A stretch of DNA of 64,000 nucleotides from Candidatus Kapaibacterium sp. (lineage in GTDB: Bacteria > Bacteroidota > Ignavibacteria > Kapaibacteriales > UBA2268). Of this stretch, positions 46,766 to 55,200 are shown one piece after another. Under the pieces are notes generated by a model. That model was not told the DNA's origin. It saw only the letters and a list, made by a program, of their open reading frames with translations, and ran no database searches. The stretch lies in contig JAPLFL010000040.1 of assembly GCA_026390695.1 (NCBI GenBank), positions 1 to 64,000 of the forward strand, read 5' to 3'. How positions within the stretch are numbered: the stretch's first letter is position 1; each line of letters begins with the position of its first letter. The position numbers were made by a program, and so were the translations under genes.

Positions 46766-49570
46766 ATGAAACATCTTATACAAATTAATGTCAACCAAAC
46801 AGATTATGAAATTGCAGTTAACTCCGGTATGACGCTCTTGGACTTACTGCGTGAAGAATTGCGTTTGACCGGAACAAAAAAAGGCTGCGAACTTGGTGAT
46901 TGCGGCGCTTGTACTGTGATTATGAACGGAAAAGCTGTAAATTCCTGCCTTGTGTTGGCTCTGGAAGCTGATGGTAGCAGAGTTGAAACTATCGAAGGAT
47001 TGGCCGAAGGTGAAAATATGCATCCGATTCAACGAGCTTTTGTCGAAAAGGGCAGCATTCAGTGCGGATATTGCACACCCGGAATGGTCATGCGCACAAA
47101 AGCCTTTTTAGATGAAACTCCCGATCCAAACCATGATGAAATAAAAGAAGCTATTACCGGCAATCTGTGCCGCTGCACCGGTTATACAAAAATATTTGAG
47201 GCAATCGAAACTGCTGCGGCTTATATTAATGGTAAACCAATAAAAGAAATTAAATATCAGCCACAGAAGGGCTCAATAGATTTGGCTGTTATCGGAAAGC
47301 GTCTGGCTAAACTTGATGCACCCGACAAAGCTACCGGCAGAGCCATTTACACCGATGATATTGTGCTTCCGAATATGATTTATGGTAAAATATTATTCAG
47401 TCCTCATGCTCATGCAAAAATTATTTTTATAGATACATCCGCAGCAGAAGCTCTTCCCGGAGTAAAAGCTGTTATTACAGGTAAAGATGTTACAAATATC
47501 ACCTGGGGAACCTCGCCACCGCGTTACGATGAAAACGTATTAGCAAAAGATAAAGTTCGTTATGTTGGCGATCCGATTGCTGCCGTTGCTGCTCTTGATG
47601 ACGAAACTTGTTACAAAGCATTGAAATTAATAAAAATTGAATATGAAATTCTACCTGCCGTATTTGACCCATTCGAGGCTATGGCAGAGGGCGCACCGCG
47701 TTTATTCGATCATAAATACGAGAGAAATATTAATACACACGTTGATCATCATTTCGGTGATGTCGAAAAAGGTTTTGCAGAAGCCGATTACGTGCGGGAA
47801 GCCAAATTTACAGGCAATAGAATTTATCAAAATCCAATGGAGCCACATTGTGCAATCTCTGAGTGGGACAGGCATGGTCGCGTTACAGTTTATACATCCA
47901 CTCAGGTTGTGCATTACGTCCATCATCAATTATCACGGATATTGGAATTGCCGCTGGGTGATATCCGCGTGATAATGACCAACTGCGGAGGTGGATTCGG
48001 AGCCAAAGCTGCAACAAATCATCTTGAAATATTATCAATCCTATTAGCTAAAAAAGTCGGACGACCGGTCAAAATGCGCTATAGCCGCAAGGAAATGTAT
48101 TTATACGGACGCGGCCGACATAAACAACATATTACGATGAAGATCGGTGTGAAAAATGACGGCACAATTACTGCTGTTCAGCAGAATAATGTGCTTGAAG
48201 GCGGCGCCTATTCCAGCTTTGGCATAGTAACAGCATATTATGCAGGTTCAATGCTTACTACGCTCTATAAATTCCCGAATTACCGTTATGAAGGCTTCCG
48301 TGTCAATACCAACCTTCCACCTTGCGGTGCTATGCGCGGACACGGCACACCTCATCCACGATTTGCATTTGAATCGCTGCTATCCATGATTGCCGATGAT
48401 ATTGGCATGGATCAGGTGGATATTCGTCTTAAAAATGCAATGACGCCGGAATACCACACTTGCAATGATCTGGATATTCATTCCTGCGAATTAGTCGCGT
48501 GCTTGGAGCTTGTCCGCAAGAAATCAGGCTGGGACGAAAAGCACGGCAATCTGCCAAAAGGACGAGGTATTGGAATTGGCTGCGGCGGCTTTGTTTCAGG
48601 TGCAGGTTATCCGATTTACCGCTCGAAATTCCCACATTCCAATGCAATTATCAAAGTGCAGGAAGATGGCTCTAAGGCTGTGCTATTTATCGGAGATGCA
48701 GATATCGGGCAAGGTTCTGATACTGTTCTTGCACAAGCCGCTGCAGAAGCGCTTGGAATAACACTTGATAAAATGAGTGTTGTTTCGGCTGATAGCGATA
48801 CGACGCCAATCGGGTTCGGTGCATATTCCAGCCGCGTGACGCTTATGGGAGGTAATGCCTCAAAACGCGCCGGTGATGAGGTGAGAGGAAAACTTTTACC
48901 AACAGCATCAAAAATGTTGAATATTGCCGAAGAAAATATAATTGCAAAGAATAATTTATTTTTTGATAAAGATAATACTGAAAACTCAGTGCCATGGCAT
49001 GTTGTGGCTAATGATTATTTCTCAAAACAAGGCCCGCTGACAGGAGCCGGACATTATTCTCCGCCGGAAGGATTGGGCGGAAAATATAAAGGCGCTGCTG
49101 TTGGTACTTCACCGGCATTTTCATTTTCGGCCACAGTTTGTGAAGTTGATGTAAATCTCGAAACCGGAAAAGTGAAAGTGCTAAATTTCTGGGATGCACA
49201 CGACTGCGGAACGGCTATTAATCCGCTTGCTGTTGAGGGACAAGTGGAGGGAGCTATTGTAATGGGCATGAGTGAAGTTTTGTTCGAGGATGAAGTTTTT
49301 GATGCCACCGGAAAAATGCTCAATCCGGATTTGCATAACTATATCATGGCAACCTCTGCGGACGTACCGAACATAGATTCCTCCATTGTCGATAGCTGGG
49401 AACCCGAAGGCCCGTTCGGAGCCAAGGAAGTGGGCGAGGGAGCCACTTTGCCTGTTCTCGGAGCGCTTGCCAATGCCATTGAAAACGCAATAGGAGCGCG
49501 TATCTATGACCTGCCCATTACCCCGGAGAAGATATTGAAGGCGATAAGGGAGAAGGAAGGGAAGAAATAG
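46766..49570 (+). CDS. Molybdenum hydroxylase (xanthine dehydrogenase family) with fused 2Fe-2S domain
   Basis: The 934-residue protein joins the iron-sulfur subunit and the molybdopterin subunit of the xanthine oxidase family. Plant-type [2Fe-2S] ligands are Cys41, Cys46, Cys49 and Cys61, and the helical-domain ligands are Cys100, Cys103, Cys135 and Cys137 (CGYCTPGM and LCRCTGY). The Mo domain runs from about 185 to the end, with GGGFGAKAA, PCGAMRGHGTPHPRFAFE and the catalytic Glu891 in EVGEGATLP. There is no FAD domain, so the layout resembles the aldehyde oxidoreductase of Desulfovibrio. The substrate (aldehyde, purine or aromatic) is undetermined. No FAD subunit or XdhC-type maturation gene is adjacent. 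Confidence 0.9.
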   Translation: MKHLIQINVNQTDYEIAVNSGMTLLDLLREELRLTGTKKGCELGDCGACTVIMNGKAVNSCLVLALEADGSRVETIEGLAEGENMHPIQRAFVEKGSIQCGYCTPGMVMRTKAFLDETPDPNHDEIKEAITGNLCRCTGYTKIFEAIETAAAYINGKPIKEIKYQPQKGSIDLAVIGKRLAKLDAPDKATGRAIYTDDIVLPNMIYGKILFSPHAHAKIIFIDTSAAEALPGVKAVITGKDVTNITWGTSPPRYDENVLAKDKVRYVGDPIAAVAALDDETCYKALKLIKIEYEILPAVFDPFEAMAEGAPRLFDHKYERNINTHVDHHFGDVEKGFAEADYVREAKFTGNRIYQNPMEPHCAISEWDRHGRVTVYTSTQVVHYVHHQLSRILELPLGDIRVIMTNCGGGFGAKAATNHLEILSILLAKKVGRPVKMRYSRKEMYLYGRGRHKQHITMKIGVKNDGTITAVQQNNVLEGGAYSSFGIVTAYYAGSMLTTLYKFPNYRYEGFRVNTNLPPCGAMRGHGTPHPRFAFESLLSMIADDIGMDQVDIRLKNAMTPEYHTCNDLDIHSCELVACLELVRKKSGWDEKHGNLPKGRGIGIGCGGFVSGAGYPIYRSKFPHSNAIIKVQEDGSKAVLFIGDADIGQGSDTVLAQAAAEALGITLDKMSVVSADSDTTPIGFGAYSSRVTLMGGNASKRAGDEVRGKLLPTASKMLNIAEENIIAKNNLFFDKDNTENSVPWHVVANDYFSKQGPLTGAGHYSPPEGLGGKYKGAAVGTSPAFSFSATVCEVDVNLETGKVKVLNFWDAHDCGTAINPLAVEGQVEGAIVMGMSEVLFEDEVFDATGKMLNPDLHNYIMATSADVPNIDSSIVDSWEPEGPFGAKEVGEGATLPVLGALANAIENAIGARIYDLPITPEKILKAIREKEGKK

Positions 49571-49579
49571 GAGGAAATC

Positions 49580-50386
49580 ATGCAAAATTTTACAAAAAGT
49601 GACCATCAAATCTATTTAGGAGATTCAATAGATATCCTTAAAAATCATATTGAAGATGCCTCAATTGATTTGATTTTTGCTGATCCTCCTTATAATATAG
49701 GTAAAGTATTTAATGGCTATAAAGAAAAATGGGATTCGGATGAAGAATATTTGAACTGGTGCTATACTTGGATTGATCTTTGTATAAATAAGCTAAAGCC
49801 AAATGGAAGTTTTTATGTGATGACTTCAACTCAATTTATGCCTTTTTTTGATTTATATATAAGAAAAAAAATGAGCATTTTGAGCAGGATTGTCTGGTTT
49901 TATGATAGTTCAGGTGTTCAGGCAAAAAATTATTTTGGATCACTTTATGAACCAATTTTGTTTTGTGTAAAAGACAAAAATAATTATAAATTTAATTCTA
50001 CAGATATATTGACAGAAGCTAAAACCGGGGCAAAGCGAAAACTTATTGATTACAGAAAAAATCCTCCACAAGTTTATAATTCAGAAAAAGTACCCGGTAA
50101 TGTCTGGGAATTCCCTAGAGTAAGATATCGAATGGATGAATATGAGAATCATCCTACACAAAAACCTATTACTTTATTAGAAAGGATTATTAAAGCAAGT
50201 TCGAACGAAGGTGATTTAGTTTTAGACCCTTTTTCCGGAACTTTTACAACTTCATTTGTGGCAAAATCATTAATTAGAAAATCCATTGGAATTGAAATTC
50301 AAGATGAATATGTAAAAATAGGATTAAGAAGATTAGGTATTCAAAATGAATATTATAGCGAAAGGAAAACAAATAATGTCTTATGA
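49580..50386 (+). CDS. DNA methyltransferase of a restriction-modification system (beta-type)
   Basis: The 268-residue enzyme has the catalytic motif DPPY (35-38) near the N-terminus and the SAM-binding motif DPFSGTFTT (216-224) near the C-terminus, which is the beta-class order of N6-adenine or N4-cytosine methylases. HPTQKPITLLERII precedes the SAM motif, as usual. Target sequence is unknown. GGAGG lies just after the stop of the molybdenum enzyme, nine bases upstream of this ATG, so read-through from that gene is possible. The low GC content of this and the next two genes differs from the gene before it, which suggests acquisition. Confidence 0.9.
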   Translation: MQNFTKSDHQIYLGDSIDILKNHIEDASIDLIFADPPYNIGKVFNGYKEKWDSDEEYLNWCYTWIDLCINKLKPNGSFYVMTSTQFMPFFDLYIRKKMSILSRIVWFYDSSGVQAKNYFGSLYEPILFCVKDKNNYKFNSTDILTEAKTGAKRKLIDYRKNPPQVYNSEKVPGNVWEFPRVRYRMDEYENHPTQKPITLLERIIKASSNEGDLVLDPFSGTFTTSFVAKSLIRKSIGIEIQDEYVKIGLRRLGIQNEYYSERKTNNVL

Positions 50387-51515
50387 ATCAGTTGATAAAC
50401 TTCAAAAAGCATTGGAAACAGAAGTATTTCATTATGCAAAAGATTCTAAGAAAGCAGCCGGTAGAGCATTAGGCACTTTAGTCGAGATAATTACCTTTTA
50501 TTTATTGAAAACTTGGGAACTAAATGATAATATTTCTATTGAAATCAGATTACCAGAATATGGGAATGCAGACATAACACATAATGTTGAATATTCACTG
50601 CATCCGATTTTAAACAAAGATAAAATTTCAATTCCAAAATCAATTAATACCATTTCTTCAAGTTATCTTTTTAAAGAATTGCAGAATGTCGATTTTGACT
50701 TTAGTAAATTCAATAAAACAAGTAACCAACTCTTAACAAAAACAAATATATTAAGAAATGGGTGTATTATTGGAAATGGAATTAATTCCAATCTTTTAGC
50801 AAGTTTTGAAGATAGCACAGATGATCTTCATTATATTAAAATTTTTGAACAACACATTAAACCTTTTGCTATTTTTGAATGTAAACGTGTTGGTGTTGAA
50901 GAGGGTATGAAAAAAGGACCACAGGCTATTGAAAAAGCTAAACAAGGCGCTTATGTTGCACGAGCTGTTTCTTCTTTACAAAAAGTTAGAAATGAAAAAG
51001 GTGAACTAAGAGGAATAATTTATAAAAGTGATAATTCTTTTAGGACTGATAACTTCTCAAAACTTCTTAATGAAGTGATAAATTCTAATGACAGGGAATT
51101 ATTAAGAAAATTTATTTTAACTGTAGGAGTAGTCAGTAATCATGGGAATTGGTTTACTTCTTTGAATCCCAATAAGGAACTAAAAGTTTTAGCTCAATCA
51201 TATGATTGGTTAATATTTCTAACTGATAGCGGATTATCTGAATTTATTGAGACATTTATTCAAAAACCAAACAAAAAAAATCAGATAATTAGAGATGCTT
51301 TCTCAGATAGCTATTCAGCTGATAAAAAGAAAAATCAATTTACAAAAGTGCAAATGAATTTTCATGCTGATAAAATCCTACTTGATTTTTTCCAAAGTAA
51401 TTTGAAACAAATTGAAAATTGGTTTAATATTATTTCCCCTGACAACTCAAAAATTGATATTTTAAAAGAACAATTAATACTACTTAAAAACAAACCTTGG
51501 AATAGGATTTTATAA
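50376..51515 (+). CDS. Putative type II restriction endonuclease
   Basis: The start chosen is the ATG at 50376 (MSYESVDKL), with AAGGAAA about nine bases upstream; a longer reading from 50346 lacks this. It overlaps the methylase gene by 11 bases. The 379-residue product is likely the cognate nuclease. PFAIFECKR contains an ExK signature (Glu168, Lys170 from this start) typical of the PD-(D/E)xK nuclease fold, and RVGVEEGMKKGPQAIEKAK follows. I cannot assign the catalytic Asp with certainty. Other than position between two methylases and the ECK motif, I recognise no close family. It is AT-rich. Confidence 0.75.
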   Translation: MSYESVDKLQKALETEVFHYAKDSKKAAGRALGTLVEIITFYLLKTWELNDNISIEIRLPEYGNADITHNVEYSLHPILNKDKISIPKSINTISSSYLFKELQNVDFDFSKFNKTSNQLLTKTNILRNGCIIGNGINSNLLASFEDSTDDLHYIKIFEQHIKPFAIFECKRVGVEEGMKKGPQAIEKAKQGAYVARAVSSLQKVRNEKGELRGIIYKSDNSFRTDNFSKLLNEVINSNDRELLRKFILTVGVVSNHGNWFTSLNPNKELKVLAQSYDWLIFLTDSGLSEFIETFIQKPNKKNQIIRDAFSDSYSADKKKNQFTKVQMNFHADKILLDFFQSNLKQIENWFNIISPDNSKIDILKEQLILLKNKPWNRIL

Positions 51516-51517
51516 TT

Positions 51518-52108
51518 ATGTCTGCTGGTAGAACTGTAAATAGTCTAAGCCAAAATTGGGGAACTCCCCAAAAGTATGTAGATGCGGTAAAAAAAGCTTT
51601 TAATGGCAAAATTGATCTTGATCCCTGTTCAAATGATTATTCAATAGTTAACGCAATAACTGAATATAGATTACCACTAATAGATGGTTTAAAAGAATCA
51701 TGGAAATATCCTACAATTTTCGTCAATCCACCTTACGGTGCAGATAGGAAAAGAAATACTACGATAAAGAATTGGCTTGCAAAATGTTGTAAAGCACATT
51801 ATGATTATAATTCTGAAGTGATTGCACTTGTTCCAGTTGCTTCAAATACAAGCCATTGGAAAAAATATGTTTTTGGCAAAGCTCATGCAGTTTGCTTTTT
51901 ATATGATACAAGATTAAAGTTTTTAGTAAATGGTAATGGTGGTGGTAAAGGTGCTCCAATGTCTTGTGCAATGATTTATTGGGGAACTAATGAAAAAAAA
52001 TTTCATGATGTATTTATAGAGTATGGAGCTGTGGTAAACATCTCTGATTTAATAAATAAAGAAATCGGTACAGAGAATAAACAAATAAATCATTTTATCT
52101 TATTTTAA
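51518..52108 (+). CDS. Phage-type DNA N6-adenine methyltransferase (Dam, PF05869-like)
   Basis: The 196-residue protein has the pattern of phage Dam methylases: NWGTPQKYVDAVKKAF near the start, then DLDPCSN (33-39), and FVNPPYGADR with catalytic NPPY at 70-73. These enzymes methylate adenine in short sites such as GATC, but this member's site is unknown. It starts two bases after the nuclease stop, in the same unit. Its place beside a beta-class methylase and a nuclease is unusual: either the system uses two methylases (as DpnII-type systems do), or it was captured from a prophage. No other phage genes are nearby. Confidence 0.85.
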   Translation: MSAGRTVNSLSQNWGTPQKYVDAVKKAFNGKIDLDPCSNDYSIVNAITEYRLPLIDGLKESWKYPTIFVNPPYGADRKRNTTIKNWLAKCCKAHYDYNSEVIALVPVASNTSHWKKYVFGKAHAVCFLYDTRLKFLVNGNGGGKGAPMSCAMIYWGTNEKKFHDVFIEYGAVVNISDLINKEIGTENKQINHFILF

Positions 52109-52201
52109 TGATTATGAAATTATCTTACAAAGCAAAGTTGAATTCAATTATCATGAATTTTAAATAAATTATAAATCCTTCTTCTTCTTCGGAGAAACCT
52201 T

Positions 52202-55200
52202 ATGAAAAACCGCATCCTTGCTCTGCTCCTTGCCTTGGCTTTTGTTTCATGTGGATCTGATCAGGTTCATATTAAAGAAACAAATATTGGAACTAATGGC
52301 GAAATTGCTGAAAAGCAGAATATAATGATCACTTTCGACCGTGATCTGGCTCCCGATTCCCTGATTTCAAAGTGGGATTCAAGCTCATATTTTGTGATAA
52401 AACCTCGAACAGAAGGACGCTACCAATGGATCTCACGGAATACCCTTTCTTTTTCTCCTGCTTTTGGCTTTGAGCCAAATACCGAATACGAACTGGAATT
52501 AACCGATAAAATCCTAAAACATGGCAATTCTCAGCTTTCTTTGCCTGATGATAAATTTATTAAATTCCATACCGAATTTCTGCGGATTGATAATATTTCC
52601 TGTAAATGGCGATTGCCTGATAGCAGCGCTTCTACTCCAGTTTTATCAACAGTTATAACTTTAAATAATGCGATAAACCCAAACTCACTCGATTCTTTGC
52701 TTGAAGTTGAGATCGCTGGAAAGACTATTCAGTATAAAATTATCAGCACAGAAATCACACCAAAACTTTCATTCTATATCCCTGTTTCTCGGGTGGAGGA
52801 TATTGCCGGCGAAACTATGAAAATAAAAATAAGAAAAGGAGTTCAGATTGCCGGATCTAAGAATAAATCCGACATAGATTTATCCGAAGATATGACTATC
52901 CCCACTCTTGATAAATTATTAATTGAAAAAGTAGTAACGAGTGACGCAATAGAAGAATTGTGCCTCAAAATAGCGACTAATCAGGAACTTGCCAAAAATC
53001 AGGATTTAAAAAAACTTATCAAATTAAAACCTGAAATTGATTTTACAATTCGCCAAACAGAATCGGGTTTTAATATTGAAGGCAATTTCGATGTTTCAGT
53101 CAATTATGAACTTGCAATCTCGGGAGATCTAAAAGGTGTTTGCGGTCGTCCTTTGACAGGCGAATTCAAGACACAAGTGAGTTTTAAAGATGTGGAGCCA
53201 ATGCTAAGTTTCTCATCACCTAACGGGATGTATCTTTCTTCAAAGGGTTACAAAAATTTAGGTGTAAAAATATATGGAACGCAAAAAATTACCGTTACTG
53301 TGGTTAAAGTTTATGAGAATAATATTCTTGCTTTTTCTAAGCAAGGAAAAAGCTCAAATTATGAATTTGACGATTATGGAAGTGGCTCTTATGGTCATTC
53401 TTATGAGTATTATGATACTGAAGAATACGGCGATGTGGTTTTCAGAAAAGAATATGAAGTTTCAAAATTAGGTAAAAATGGAAATCTATATCTGTTAAAC
53501 CTCGATTTCAAAGATGTTATTAAAAATTATGATGGCATTTATGTTGTAGCAGCCGAAGCATCGGATAAAAAATGGCTAACGGACAGCCGAATTGTTTGTC
53601 TGTCTGACATTGGACTTGTTGTTAAAAAAACAGCATCGCAAGTTCTGGTTTTTGCAAATTCAATTAAAACCGGCGAGGCAATTCAATCAGCTAAGGTCAG
53701 ACTCATTTCATCAAACAACCAATTTTTTGCAAGTAAACTCACTGATCCTGATGGAATTGCTATTTTCGATCTTGATAAACATGATGTGCCCAACTTCAAA
53801 CCAAAATTAGTATCGGTTCGACAGGATAATGATTTGAATTATATGATTTTGGACAGCAAAACAGAAGTTGATAATTCAAAATTTCAGGGAATCGGTGGCA
53901 TAAGTGGAGCTGATTATAAGACTTTTCTTTATGGTGATCGCGATTTGTACCGACCTGATGATACTCTGACAATTGCCGGTATAATTCGTGATGAAGACTG
54001 GAATCCACTTAGGGATATTTACATCAAAGCAGAGCTTCTTATGCCAAGTGCTAAATTATTAAAAGAAATGAAAATTCTACTAAATAATGAGGGCGGTTTT
54101 GCTGAACGAGTTTATCTGCCACCCGGAATTGTTACTGGAATATATTCGATTAAAATATCATTGCTAAACGGAACGGTACTTAAAACCCGTAAAATCAGTG
54201 TTGAAGAATTTATGCCGGATAGAATAAAAGTAAATTTAAGTTCCGACCGTGAGGATTATACCGCACCGGACTCAATTCGAGTTAATGCCAATGTAATGAA
54301 TATGTTCGGCCCTCCGGCAACGAGTAGGAGTTATGAATTTAATTTTACTTTGAAGAAAATTGATTTTGAGCCTAAAGAATATAAAAATTATAAATTTAAT
54401 ATTGATTTTTCAAGTGATAAATTGATTTCCGAGAAAATGAGAACCGGCAAAACTGATAAGAATGGTGAAGTTCATGAAGTTGCAGGAATATCATCTAATC
54501 TGAGAGATTTAGGATTACTTAGCGGGACTGCCGATTTAACTGTTTTTGACGAAAATAATCGTACAGTTTCACGAAATTTGAAATTAAATATTTATACTCA
54601 GGATATTTTTATCGGAATCGGACAGGTTGACAGTTATGTCGGTACTAACCGAAGAATCGGATTTCCAATTGTTGCGGTAAATAAAAGCGGTAAATTACAA
54701 AACAATGCACCGGTTATTATTCAGGTAATAAAACGAGAATGGGAAACTGTCATGCGTCGGGGGCATTCGAGCAGGTATTTATTTGAATCGCAAACAAATG
54801 AAAGAATAGTATTCGAGAAAGAAGATAAAATCAGCGGTACAAATAATATGTTCTATTTCCGCCCAGAACATTCCGGTAGATATGAGCTAAGAGTATTCAA
54901 TAAAGGTGCAAAAAATTGTGTTACCCATAAATTTTATGCTTATTCATGGGGAAGCACACAAGCAAATGATTTTGAAGTAAATACAGAAGGAAAAATCGAC
55001 ATTTCAATGGACATGTCAAAATATGATGTTGGCGATAAAGCAAAAATACTATTCAAAACTCCCTTTCAGGGCAAAATGTTAGTTACCATCGAACGCGATG
55101 GAATTATTGAACACAGAATAATCAATACTGACGGCCGAGCAGCCGAAATGACAATCCCACTCAAAAAAGAATTTGTCCCTAATATTTACGTATCAGCAAC

